From Parasedimentitalea maritima (GTDB taxonomy: Bacteria > Pseudomonadota > Alphaproteobacteria > Rhodobacterales > Rhodobacteraceae): 64,000 nucleotides of DNA. Position numbers and translations under genes: made by a program. This document shows positions 36,889-44,239 of this stretch, in pieces. The stretch lies in the NCBI RefSeq assembly GCF_005771405.1, contig NZ_VAUA01000003.1, positions 62,001-126,000 on the forward strand. The letters run 5' to 3'. Positions within the stretch are counted from its first letter, which is position 1; each line of letters begins with the position of its first letter. The notes under the pieces are model-generated. The model ran no database searches. It saw only the letters and a program-made list of their open reading frames with translations, and was not told the origin of the DNA.

Positions 36889-37077
36889 ATGGGCAGTTGC
36901 TGTTATTCCGGCGGTTTCAAACTGGCACATTACCGCGCCACTGGCCCTAGATCTTATCGTGGAGCAGCTGATGGCGTATTGAGGATCCGGCGACAGATCG
37001 GCTCTGAGGCTTATGGCATTCACGCTTTGAAGCACACCACGGTGACCGAGTTTTGCCTAACGGGTACCGATGATTAA
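36889..37077 (+). pseudogene. Remnant of a tyrosine recombinase (phage-type integrase)
   Basis: A 62-codon frame contains DGVLRIRRQIGSEAY directly followed by GIHALKHTTVTEF and LTGTDD. The first part resembles the strand before the catalytic core of tyrosine recombinases. The second aligns with the HGLRKNATIELYLAGCDD box of the intact integrase at 37432-38463 (7 of 18 identical by eye). The rest of the gene is missing and the joint between the boxes is shortened. It lies 213 bases before tRNA-Cys, on the side opposite to the present element, so it may be left from an older integration. Confidence 0.42.
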
Positions 37078-37289
37078 ACGATAGCAGCGTAACAGGGCAA
37101 AGCCACAAAATCGCGCAGCGCTGTACCCGCGCCGTTCGCCAAAAGGCACGAGCTTCGATCAAATGACATCGCAATCGAACAGCGTGCCCCCCCTAAAAGA
37201 GAAGAACGAAAATGTATGGTAAACTGAGTAGCAGAGGCCCTTGCGCTCTTCTATGGAATCGCCTAATACGCCTGCACCACAGCGACTTG

Positions 37290-37363
37290 GGCGAGTTGGC
37301 GGAGTGGTGACGCAGCGGATTGCAAATCCGTGTACACCGGTTCGATTCCGGTACTCGCCTCCA
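37290..37363 (+). tRNA. tRNA-Cys (GCA anticodon)
   Basis: The 74 bases fold into a full cloverleaf. The acceptor stem is GGCGAGT (37290-37296) with ACTCGCC (37353-37359), the discriminator base is T and the encoded CCA is at 37361-37363. The anticodon loop is TTGCAAA within GCGGA/TCCGT, giving GCA. The T arm is CCGG-TTCGATT-CCGG. It is the apparent integration target of the element to its right, whose integrase gene begins 69 bases further on. Confidence 0.96.
37345..37363. other. Probable left attachment site (3' end of tRNA-Cys)
   Basis: Integrases of this kind recombine at tRNA 3' ends, and here the integrase gene lies directly behind tRNA-Cys and points towards it. The core site should be within the T arm and acceptor end (GATTCCGGTACTCGCCTCCA region). 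The matching right-hand copy is not in the window, so the exact borders are unknown. Confidence 0.4.
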
Positions 37364-37431
37364 ATAAAATCAATGACTTGCGTCATCCCTTCTCTCCTTC
37401 ACTGCCATTTTTGAAACAACCGTTGAAACTT

Positions 37432-38463
37432 TCACGTTTCGGCCTTGCTTCGTTCCATTTGATTTCTTGCCTCTTGAGCGCGCTTCGCGAGCTCTCTTTG
37501 CCGGATCGGCCCACCGTACTTTTTCAGCATTTCGACGCCTGAATGGCCGGTGACGGCCTTGACCATCTCGTCATCACATCCAGCCAGATACAGCTCGATC
37601 GTCGCATTTTTCCTGAGCCCATGCGTTTTGTAGTAGCTCGCCTTCTCGTGCTTCATCTTCTTTTTGATGGTGCGCATTTCCTCCGCAACGATCCGATAGC
37701 TTACCGGTCGCCCCTTCGCGTCGGTTACAACAGTGCCGTCTGTCCGCGCGATGCCTTCGAGATGGGCTCTCAGGCGGTCGGTAAGCGGGATCCACAACGG
37801 TTTGTCGGTTTTGCCCTGCGTGAAATCGAATCCTTCATCGGAGAAATGCTCCCACTTCATTTTCACGACATCACCAATGCGCTGGCCTGTACCAACGCAA
37901 AGCTCGTAGACCAGCCGCGCCCGCTTTGAAGCCAGCGCCTCGAACTCTGCTCGAACATCGTTTGGCCAAGGCTCCCACCCGTCGCTTTGCTGCTTGAAGA
38001 GCGGAATGCCCTTCGCCGGATTGCCATGCTCTTTCTTGATAAAACCAATCAGACGGGCGTGGTTCATCAAGACGACCATGACCTGGACGAGATAGTTGGC
38101 TTGCCGCCAGTGATCCGCATTGGCGCGGTGCAATTCGTAAATGTGATGGGTTTCGATCCTGGCCGGGTCTTTCTCCGCCCATATCTCACGAATGTGGCTG
38201 ATGTAACGCCGATAGTCGGATCTCGTCCGGGGCTTCAGCTTCTTGTAGGCATCGCTCTCATAGTAGCTGAGAATCAACGCCTCAAAATTGCGCTTCACCG
38301 GCGCAGGCGCTGGTTTTCCCTTCAGCAAGCGATTGTAGTGATCCCAAAATTCCGGTGTGCCCGCTTCCTCGTGCATCATAACAGAGATGCCGCGCGATCG
38401 CCGGATGAACCGTAGGTAACCCCTGTCACTATAGACGTATTTTGGCAGGCTCTTGCGGGTCAT
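37432..38463 (-). CDS. int: Tyrosine recombinase / integrase of the element
   Basis: This is a 343-residue site-specific recombinase. The N-terminal part (to about residue 170) holds a SAM-like core-binding domain. The catalytic residues are seen as R195 (GTGQRIGDVV), H281 and R284 (HGLRKNA), H307 (TGHSG) and the tyrosine Y316 (KKYGG). The gene starts with ATG 38463, overlapping the stop of the preceding small gene in ATGA. It is read towards tRNA-Cys and ends 69 bases from it, which is the classical integrase-at-attL arrangement. It should integrate and, with an excision factor, excise the element. Confidence 0.95.
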   Translation of the reverse strand: MTRKSLPKYVYSDRGYLRFIRRSRGISVMMHEEAGTPEFWDHYNRLLKGKPAPAPVKRNFEALILSYYESDAYKKLKPRTRSDYRRYISHIREIWAEKDPARIETHHIYELHRANADHWRQANYLVQVMVVLMNHARLIGFIKKEHGNPAKGIPLFKQQSDGWEPWPNDVRAEFEALASKRARLVYELCVGTGQRIGDVVKMKWEHFSDEGFDFTQGKTDKPLWIPLTDRLRAHLEGIARTDGTVVTDAKGRPVSYRIVAEEMRTIKKKMKHEKASYYKTHGLRKNATIELYLAGCDDEMVKAVTGHSGVEMLKKYGGPIRQRELAKRAQEARNQMERSKAET

Positions 38464-38651
38464 TCGCCCATTCTCAAGTCGCTGTTGAGAAAGTCGTCGG
38501 CGGCCTCTGGCGCGACCATATTCGCATCGACGATGACACTGCCATCAGGCTTGATTTCGAACTTTGCGCGCTGCCAACCTGCCTCCCGCGCCTCGCGGAT
38601 AAAGGCTGAGGCCGCTTGTTTCGCTTTCGTCTGTGCACTTGCTTTGGTCAT
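38460..38651 (-). CDS. Small protein coupled to the integrase gene (63 aa)
   Basis: This is a 63-residue protein with a basic, alanine-rich N-terminal helix (AKQAASAFIREAREAGWQ) followed by a short beta-like part (RAKFEIKPDGSVIVDA). It overlaps the integrase start by four bases and must be translated with it. A role as an excision factor or integrase helper is a guess from position only; I do not recognise the family. Confidence 0.6.
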   Translation of the reverse strand: MTKASAQTKAKQAASAFIREAREAGWQRAKFEIKPDGSVIVDANMVAPEAADDFLNSDLRMGE

Positions 38652-38675
38652 CGTCTCGACACCTCTCTCACCTCG

Positions 38676-38870
38676 TTAACAACGCGCATTATCACACTGA
38701 TTCATATTGATATTTCCAATTGAACCGAGTGTGGAACGCCTGTCCTTCGCCGCGCGAATGGCTCGGATAACTTCAGAGTTTTGGGAGTTGCCATTGCGAT
38801 CGGACTCCGCCTTGATCCACTCCTTGAGCTCTTGCGGAAGCCGAAGCTGCATTGGTTTACGACTATTCAT
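38676..38870 (-). CDS. Arc-type ribbon-helix-helix DNA-binding protein
   Basis: This is a 64-residue Arc-like protein: KPMQLRLPQELKEWIKAESD gives the beta-strand and first helix, and NSQNSEVIRAIRAAKDR the second helix. ATG 38870 has GGAGG six bases upstream. It is divergent from a second Arc-like gene with 84 bases between, holding two inverted repeats. It probably represses one or both genes and may control the integrase operon that follows on the same strand. Confidence 0.8.
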   Translation of the reverse strand: MNSRKPMQLRLPQELKEWIKAESDRNGNSQNSEVIRAIRAAKDRRSTLGSIGNINMNQCDNARC

Positions 38871-38901
38871 GAAACGCCTCCAGGTTGAAAACATACCCCG
38901 T

Positions 38902-38952
38902 TAGTGGCACTTAGCCACTATTGCGTCAATCGAATCTTATGGCACAGTGCCA
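38902..38952. promoter_or_regulatory. Two inverted repeats between divergent Arc-like genes (probable operators)
   Basis: Site 1 is TAGTGGC-ACTTA-GCCACTA (38902-38920), a perfect 7-bp repeat with a five-base spacer. Site 2 is TGGCACAGTGCCA (38940-38952), a 6-bp repeat around one base. Both contain the half-site TGGCAC/GTGGC. Site 2 ends two bases before the ATG of the rightward gene, so a bound repressor would block its transcription or start. Ribbon-helix-helix proteins bind such short repeats. Confidence 0.55.
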
Positions 38953-38954
38953 CC

Positions 38955-39269
38955 ATGTCAGAACAAAGTGCTCAAAATCAGGACAAGTTCATCGTGCGAT
39001 TGCCGGATGGCCTTCGTGACCGGATACGGCTTGCGGCCGAGAGCAACCACCGTAGCATGAACGCTGAGGTCGTTGCCGTCCTTGAAGAAAACTACCCCGC
39101 GCCAGTCCCGGAAAACATCAGCGACCCCGCAGCCCGAATGCTATTCTGGCTCGCCAAACGAATCCGACGGAGAAGCCCGCAACCGGGCTCACCCAGAGAC
39201 AAGCAAGCCGCCCTATACGAGCGTATTGCGGGCGATATATCGGAACGCATGAAGGATATCGGGGAATAG
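38955..39269 (+). CDS. Arc-family ribbon-helix-helix DNA-binding protein
   Basis: This 104-residue protein starts at ATG 38955 (MSEQSAQNQDKFIVRLPDGL), with no clear ribosome-binding site, since an operator-like repeat abuts the start. DKFIVRLPDGLRDRIRLAAE and SMNAEVVAVLEEN form the strand-helix-helix of the Arc family. The C-terminal 50 residues are basic. It converges on a secreted-protein gene with two bases between. It is probably an autoregulated repressor of the element. Confidence 0.8.
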   Translation: MSEQSAQNQDKFIVRLPDGLRDRIRLAAESNHRSMNAEVVAVLEENYPAPVPENISDPAARMLFWLAKRIRRRSPQPGSPRDKQAALYERIAGDISERMKDIGE

Positions 39270-39271
39270 CC

Positions 39272-39913
39272 TTAGTAGGCCACCCACTCGTATCCATGGT
39301 TGCCTTCGTGATCTTCCCATTCAACGCCAACCCCGCGTCGCCAATTCGATGACGAACAGCGCCGCGACGGCAACACCCACTGCGGGGCGGCCGCCGGTGT
39401 CGTGCGTTGCCATCCGAATTCGCCCTGCGTGCCATAGGTCCCGAGGCGAATATTGTAGCTTTCAGAGCAGTCATCGTCGCGACCGCGTTCGCGATGGCTG
39501 TAGTACCGAACATCCCAGACGCGGATCGAGCGCACGAAATCGAATTCCAGACCACTGATGTCGATATCGGCACCGCCTTCAGCCATCTGTGTCAGAATGA
39601 CTTGGCCGAGCGTCTGACCTGTTTGGTTGCTGGCCTCCCAGATCTTTGGGGCCGTGCTTTGCAAAGGCACCCGCTCAGAAACACCCATCGGGCAGCGCCA
39701 GATTTGCAACGGCGGCTCGATCGGCCAAGGCGTAATCCGCCTAATGAAAACCGCACGAGCATGGGCACATTCTGCTGAAGCTGGCCACCCGCCAGCCAGG
39801 CAAAGCAGAATGGCGCAATCAACTTGGTAGGCTTTTGCTGCCTGCGGTGCCAAGCTAGAAACGACACTTATGGCGACCCCGCCAAGCAAATTTCGGATGG
39901 ATTTGAGCCACAT
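39272..39913 (-). CDS. Exported hypothetical protein of the mobile element (213 aa)
   Basis: A signal peptide (MWLKSIRNLLGGVAISVVSS to AKA) is followed by CAILLCLAGGWPASAEC and FIRRITPWPIEPPLQIWRC, a cysteine-rich block I have seen in proteins of alphaproteobacterial conjugative elements. The C-terminal half has DISGLEFDFVRSIRVWDVRY and further cysteines. It may be a periplasmic accessory of conjugation, but its distance from virB makes this a guess. The two-base gap to the convergent Arc-like gene leaves no room for a terminator. Confidence 0.6.
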   Translation of the reverse strand: MWLKSIRNLLGGVAISVVSSLAPQAAKAYQVDCAILLCLAGGWPASAECAHARAVFIRRITPWPIEPPLQIWRCPMGVSERVPLQSTAPKIWEASNQTGQTLGQVILTQMAEGGADIDISGLEFDFVRSIRVWDVRYYSHRERGRDDDCSESYNIRLGTYGTQGEFGWQRTTPAAAPQWVLPSRRCSSSNWRRGVGVEWEDHEGNHGYEWVAY

Positions 39914-40071
39914 ATCAATAAGCGCCTTTCGACTTCATTACTATAATCTTGATGGTTGTTGCCCAACTTCGCCCCGCACACCATATGCGAGCAAGGGATT
40001 AGATCCACTCGCGCGCATTTTGTGGAATATATTCCGTAGCTCAATTCTTGTGATCTGGCCGAATACAGGCC

Positions 40072-40284
40072 ATGAAATTGAGGGAAACAGTAGGGTTAAA
40101 TATTCGGAATCTAAGAAATTCCAAAGGATTGAGCCAAGAACAATTAGCTTTAGCTGCTGACCTGGATCGCAGCTATATCAGCGAGATCGAGCTCGCGAAA
40201 TTCTCAGCATCGATCGATGTTCTAGAGCGGATCGCGCATGCTCTCGAGGTCGCTCCCAAGGAATTGTTTAACGAGAGGGGCTAG
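40072..40284 (+). CDS. XRE-family helix-turn-helix regulator
   Basis: This is a 70-residue single-domain Cro/C1-type regulator. NIRNLRNSKGLSQEQLALAA and DRSYISEIELAKFSASIDVL form the helix-turn-helix, followed by LERIAHALEVAPKELF. It overlaps the next small frame by one base. It is likely a repressor of the element, but its operator is not identified. Confidence 0.85.
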   Translation: MKLRETVGLNIRNLRNSKGLSQEQLALAADLDRSYISEIELAKFSASIDVLERIAHALEVAPKELFNERG

Positions 40285-40487
40285 TGTTGCCCGAATTTGA
40301 GAGTGGTCGCACAACAGCCGAAGCCATCGGCCGCATTACGTGCATCAAAACAGGCGTCGAAATCGGCCTACTTTATCTGTGGGATAACGGCGACACGCAG
40401 GCCGCGCTGCACGAAGACGGCCAGCTTCGATCGACAATCTGCCCAGAGCAACAGGCAGGACCGGACCTTGGTGCAAATCGCGGCTAA
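40284..40487 (+). CDS. Small hypothetical protein after the XRE regulator (possibly truncated)
   Basis: This 67-residue frame starts at a GTG overlapping the TAG stop of the XRE gene by one base. RTTAEAIGRITCIKTGVEIGLLYLWDNGDTQ has the look of a conserved protein, but the C-terminus (PEQQAGPDLGANRG) does not, and the gene may be cut short by the neighbouring cargo insertion. Function unknown. Confidence 0.45.
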   Translation: MLPEFESGRTTAEAIGRITCIKTGVEIGLLYLWDNGDTQAALHEDGQLRSTICPEQQAGPDLGANRG

Positions 40488-40558
40488 GAGCCGGAATGAG
40501 CCCAGATTGACCGATGCTGCGCAACGCAGGAATGACGGCTTCGGTGATCTGCGACACG

Positions 40559-41110
40559 TCACAAAAACCTTCTGACCCTTCGCATGTAGTCCTGAAATGC
40601 CGACCCATATTGTGCTTTTAGCCAAGGTTCCTCTGCAAATGGTGCGGCGATCAAAATGGCAATTCCTGCGAGGCCCACAGCAGCGACTGACCCGGACGCG
40701 GATAGGATGATCCAGCCTCCAACTATCGCAATATCGGCCACATACTGAGGATTGCGAGAGTAACGATACATGCCCTCCGTCCGAAGGGAACCTTTGGCAC
40801 CACCTGTTTGCGGGATGCCGAAATGGGAAGCCTCTGACCAGACGACGATATTTCCCGCCACGATCAGGGGAACACCCAAGCCAAAACGAATCCAAGCGGG
40901 CACTGCGAGGCTATTCCATTCCATGACACCCAAAACCAGAAGAACTCCAAACAGCGTAAAAGTGGGAACCCAGACCAGAACCGGTGTCATCGTTGTATAG
41001 CGTTTTGGTGGCCATAGACGATGCGCAGGAAAAGCAATTGACCAAAAGATTGCTACAAATGTTGCCGCTGCAACGCCCAGACCGAGGCTAACTAAGAAAA
41101 TCTTCATCAT
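40559..41110 (-). CDS. Isoprenylcysteine carboxyl methyltransferase (ICMT)/PEMT-like membrane methyltransferase
   Basis: This is a 183-residue membrane protein with four to five hydrophobic segments. The C-terminal signature GSLRTEGMYRYSRNPQYVADI followed by AEEPWLKAQYGSAFQDY is that of the ICMT/PEMT methyltransferase superfamily, which uses S-adenosylmethionine at the membrane. Its start overlaps the CDF exporter stop in ATGA, so the two are translated together. The substrate is unknown. ICMT-like genes next to metal exporters occur in several bacteria, but their contribution to metal resistance is not established. Confidence 0.78.
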   Translation of the reverse strand: MMKIFLVSLGLGVAAATFVAIFWSIAFPAHRLWPPKRYTTMTPVLVWVPTFTLFGVLLVLGVMEWNSLAVPAWIRFGLGVPLIVAGNIVVWSEASHFGIPQTGGAKGSLRTEGMYRYSRNPQYVADIAIVGGWIILSASGSVAAVGLAGIAILIAAPFAEEPWLKAQYGSAFQDYMRRVRRFL

Positions 41111-41742
41111 ACTTCCGCGTGCTTGTGGTTTAGCACCTCCCGACGTTCTCCGAGGGCTTGGCGCACGATCTGGAATGCCGAAGAAAGAAATAGACCCGCC
41201 ATGATTGTTGCAACGATCAGATCAGGCCAACCGCTTGCCGTCCCCCAGACACCAAGAGCCGCAAACATCACGGCTACATTGCCAATGGCATCGTTGCGCG
41301 AACACAGCCAAACCGAACGCACATTGGCGTCGCCGTCTTTGTAACGCACCAACAGAAACACGCTCGCAAGATTGGTCAGCAGAGCCAGAAAACCAACAAC
41401 GCCCATAATTTCTGCCGTTGGAACGCCAACGTAGAAAACGCGGTATACGGTTGAACCCAATACCCATAACCCCATCAAGAGCAAGGTTATGCCCTTAAAC
41501 AATGCGGCATTGGTGCGGGCGCGTAGGGATGCCCCGATTACCGCAAGCGATAGGCCATAGGTGAGCGCATCCCCTGCAAAGTCCAATGCGTCCGCCTGCA
41601 ATGCTTGGGACTTTGCCAGATGTCCCGCCGTCATTTCCACGAAGAACATCGTTGCGTTAAGGGCTATGACGATCCAAAGCCGTCGTTTGTAGTCGTCTGA
41701 AACGCCATCAAATTTGGCGTCATGTCCACAGCAACCAGCCAT
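41107..41742 (-). CDS. Cation diffusion facilitator (CDF) metal exporter
   Basis: This is a 211-residue CDF transporter with six membrane helices and no long cytosolic domain. The metal-site aspartates are seen in QALQADALDFAGDALTYG (helix 2) and CSRNDAIGNVAVM (helix 5). The short N-terminus MAGCCGHDAKFDG carries a Cys-Cys-His cluster that may bind metal. I chose ATG 41742, with AGAGGA upstream; the ATG at 41760 would leave an eight-base leader from the predicted promoter. It probably exports a divalent cation such as zinc, cobalt or cadmium in exchange for protons. A MerR-type regulator is divergent from it. Confidence 0.85.
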   Translation of the reverse strand: MAGCCGHDAKFDGVSDDYKRRLWIVIALNATMFFVEMTAGHLAKSQALQADALDFAGDALTYGLSLAVIGASLRARTNAALFKGITLLLMGLWVLGSTVYRVFYVGVPTAEIMGVVGFLALLTNLASVFLLVRYKDGDANVRSVWLCSRNDAIGNVAVMFAALGVWGTASGWPDLIVATIMAGLFLSSAFQIVRQALGERREVLNHKHAEV

Positions 41743-41774
41743 TTGGGAATCCTCTTTCATCTTTGGTTACCCAC

Positions 41775-41805
41775 AGTGTAATGTCTCTAGTAACTAGAGG
41801 TTCAA
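41775..41805 (-). promoter_or_regulatory. MerR-type promoter/operator of the CDF exporter operon
   Basis: On the minus strand a -35 element TTGAAC (41800-41805) and a -10 element TACACT (41775-41780) are separated by 19 bases, the overlong spacing typical of promoters activated by MerR-family regulators. The spacer contains the perfect dyad CTCTAGT-T-ACTAGAG (41785-41799). The regulator gene is divergent and starts 12 bases from the -35 box. Confidence 0.8.
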
Positions 41806-41816
41806 GAGGTTTCTTT

Positions 41817-42245
41817 ATGTTTTCTATTGGCGAGCTTTCGAAGCGCACAAAAGTCAAAGTTCCGACGATCCGCTACTATGAGGAAATGGGATTGCTGGCA
41901 GAGGCAGAGCGGACAGTAGGCAATCAAAGGCGCTATGACAAAGCAGGGTTGGAACGGCTCGGTTTCATACGCCATGCCCGCGATCTTGGCTTCTCAATTG
42001 AGGCGATTTCATCGTTGATAGAGCTGCAAGGACACCCAGACCGTTCGTGCGAGGCGGCAACCAATATCACAACATCTCAGCTTGTGGACGTGCGTGCCAA
42101 AATCAAACGGCTCAAAGCCCTAGAAAAGGAACTTGTCCGAATATCTAAGGGCTGTGATGGGCATGGCGTTTCGGAAGATTGCTATGTTTTGGCGTCTTTG
42201 GCTGATCACGGTCTATGCGATCGAGAACATACACGAGGCGCTTAG
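41817..42245 (+). CDS. MerR-family metal-responsive regulator (ZntR/CadR/PbrR-like)
   Basis: This is a 142-residue MerR-family activator. ATG 41817 opens MFSIGELSKRTKVKVPTIRYYEEMG, the winged helix; a dimerisation helix follows (VDVRAKIKRLKALEKELVRI). Three cysteines are placed as in metal sensors: DRSC, and KGC with SEDC eight residues later, a spacing like ZntR (C-x8-C) rather than the mercury-specific MerR of the same element (C-x7-C). It should bend the 19-bp-spaced promoter of the divergent CDF exporter on binding a divalent metal. The upstream in-frame start at 41763 lies in the promoter and is not used. Confidence 0.85.
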   Translation: MFSIGELSKRTKVKVPTIRYYEEMGLLAEAERTVGNQRRYDKAGLERLGFIRHARDLGFSIEAISSLIELQGHPDRSCEAATNITTSQLVDVRAKIKRLKALEKELVRISKGCDGHGVSEDCYVLASLADHGLCDREHTRGA

Positions 42246-42373
42246 CATACGTTACTTAGGCGTGATCGAACGGCGGTTTGTGCGGCAAATGCTACGGAAG
42301 GGCCCATTTTCTTCGCTTTCTGCTTCGCAGAGAATGACTGGTTTTGGTGAACTCGTATCGCTATGGCTATTGC

Positions 42374-42784
42374 ATGAAGGGCACAAAAACATCGTCCACT
42401 CGCATCCAACAAACTGCTGCTGTTCTTCAAGTGAGCAGTCGGACGATAAGATCAATGCGGGACTTTTTTGTTGATCGGCTCGGTTTTGAAATTGGAGCTG
42501 AAGTTGGAAATGGCCCCAGCTTTGTGACTTTGGATAGAGATGGTCAAACAATCATGCTTGCTTGCCGCCGATCATTTGGGCTTCGCAAACGTGGATGGGC
42601 CGCGTATTTCTGGGTTGATGACATTGAAAGTTTGCTGGCCGAATTCAGAAGTCGCGGCGCAAAACTCAAAGGTCAAATTGTCGACAAGGCTTACGGATGT
42701 CGAGAAATCATTGCCGTAGCTCCGGACGGTCGAGAAATTGTCTTTGGTGAGCGGACTGAAACCCCAACAGAACAGAACCGTTGA
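42374..42784 (+). CDS. VOC-superfamily (glyoxalase/bleomycin-resistance-like) protein
   Basis: This protein of about 136 residues has the VOC fold: IQQTAAVLQVSSRTIRSMRD, then FVDRLGFEIGAEV, SFVTLDRDGQTIMLA and FWVDDIESLLAEFRSRGA with IIAVAPDGREIVFGE at the end. VOC proteins include glyoxalases, dioxygenases and antibiotic-binding proteins; the metal ligands are not certain here. The start is unclear (42374 or the ATG at 42344). It converges on merA with three bases between. It may be resistance cargo like its neighbours. Confidence 0.65.
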   Translation: MKGTKTSSTRIQQTAAVLQVSSRTIRSMRDFFVDRLGFEIGAEVGNGPSFVTLDRDGQTIMLACRRSFGLRKRGWAAYFWVDDIESLLAEFRSRGAKLKGQIVDKAYGCREIIAVAPDGREIVFGERTETPTEQNR

Positions 42785-42787
42785 TGA

Positions 42788-44221
42788 CTATCCCGCGCAG
42801 CAGGACAACTTTGCCACATCCTTTTCGAAAGTCTGCGCTGCCAATTTCAGCCCTTCGACAGTTGTGAGGTAGGGAAAGATCATCGCACCCAAATCATCGT
42901 AGGTCATGCCCATTTTGAGCGCCATGGCCGCTGTCTGGATGCTGTCAGCGCCTTCTGGCGCGATGATATGTGCGCCCAAGAGCATCTTGCTGTTCTTGTC
43001 GGCAATCAGCTTAATCAGTCCACGTGTGTCGCGTGCAGCTAATGCGCGGGGGACATGCTCAAGACCTAAGACCGACGAAACGACCTCATGTCCAGCAGAG
43101 ATGGCCTGTGCCTCCGTAAGACCAACACTGGCCACTTGTGGATCAGAAAACACAACGGCAGGCATGACGCTGTTGTCGTAATTCAACGTGTTTCCATTCA
43201 TAGCGTTTTTGGCCGCAAGTTTTGCACCGTATGCAGCCATATAGACGAACTGATCTGTTCCGGTCACATCACCCGTGGCATAAACCCCGTCTCGCGTGCT
43301 GCGCATTTGCGGATCGATGACAATCCCGCCCCGCGCATTCGTGTCGATACCGGCGACATCAAGCGCCAATGAGCCAGTGTTCGGGACACGGCCCGTCGCC
43401 AGCAGGAGCTTTTCGGCCTCGATCCTGACCGCCACACCGTTATGCGCGGCGTGAAGGGTGACACCATCGCCTGACTGTTCAAATCTGTCATATGACAGCC
43501 CGTCCAGCACCTTGATGCCCTCATCGACAAAGGCTTTCGTCAGGGCATCGCTGACCTCCGGTTCGGCCTCTGGCAGCAAACCACGACGCGTGACGATGGT
43601 TACATCGACGCCTGCACGGGCAAATATCTGGGCAATCTCAACGCCGATATAGCCACCTCCCATCACCATCAATGATTTCGGGAGCTGCGTCTGTTCAAGT
43701 GCAGAAGTGCTGTCCAGCCAATCGACGCCGTCCAGTCCTAGGATATCGGGGACATGCGGGGCCGAACCCGTTGCAATGATGACTTTTGGTGCACGAATGG
43801 TGCGGTCGCCAACCTTCAAAGAACCATCGTTTGCGAAGCTCGCCTGACCTTCGATGTAGGTGACGCCTTCATAGTTTGGCAGAACATCAACGTATTTTGC
43901 GGCACGAAGATCATCCACCAGTGCTTGTTTCTGGGCCACCATCGCCGCCCAATCGGTTACTTTTGCCGTAGCCTCCACGCCATCAAACCGATCAGCGCCT
44001 TTGGCTGAATGCAGTGTTTCCACTGCGCGGATCATTGCTTTTGACGGGACACACCCGACGTTGACGCAAGTGCCGCCGATGGTGCCAAAGCCTATCAGAG
44101 CAACCTGCGCACCGTCTTCGGCTGCGGTGATTGCAGCGGAAAATCCAGCAGAGCCAGCACCAATGACGGCAAGGTCAAATGTATCGGCGTCCACCGCGTT
44201 TGGGTTCAGTAAATCAAGCAT
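42788..44221 (-). CDS. merA: Mercuric ion reductase MerA (without N-terminal HMA domain)
   Basis: MerA reduces Hg(II) to volatile Hg(0) with NADPH. This 477-residue form starts with the FAD fold (FDLAVIGAGSAGFSAAI, residues 15-31) and the redox-active disulfide GGTCVNVGCVPSK (C52, C57). The NADPH fold is MVMGGGYIGVEIAQIF, and the C-terminal vicinal pair is LSCCAG, which takes mercury in the partner active site. The NmerA heavy-metal domain present in longer MerA proteins is lacking. It is the last gene of merT-merP-merF-merA. It follows merF by 18 bases. Confidence 0.97.
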   Translation of the reverse strand: MLDLLNPNAVDADTFDLAVIGAGSAGFSAAITAAEDGAQVALIGFGTIGGTCVNVGCVPSKAMIRAVETLHSAKGADRFDGVEATAKVTDWAAMVAQKQALVDDLRAAKYVDVLPNYEGVTYIEGQASFANDGSLKVGDRTIRAPKVIIATGSAPHVPDILGLDGVDWLDSTSALEQTQLPKSLMVMGGGYIGVEIAQIFARAGVDVTIVTRRGLLPEAEPEVSDALTKAFVDEGIKVLDGLSYDRFEQSGDGVTLHAAHNGVAVRIEAEKLLLATGRVPNTGSLALDVAGIDTNARGGIVIDPQMRSTRDGVYATGDVTGTDQFVYMAAYGAKLAAKNAMNGNTLNYDNSVMPAVVFSDPQVASVGLTEAQAISAGHEVVSSVLGLEHVPRALAARDTRGLIKLIADKNSKMLLGAHIIAPEGADSIQTAAMALKMGMTYDDLGAMIFPYLTTVEGLKLAAQTFEKDVAKLSCCAG

Positions 44222-44239
44222 GATGTTGGTCTTTCGGGT

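Noticed and set aside
42133-42474. 113-codon frame overlapping the end of the metal-responsive regulator
   Set aside because: It lies out of frame within the regulator's end and runs across the gap into the VOC gene; no family.
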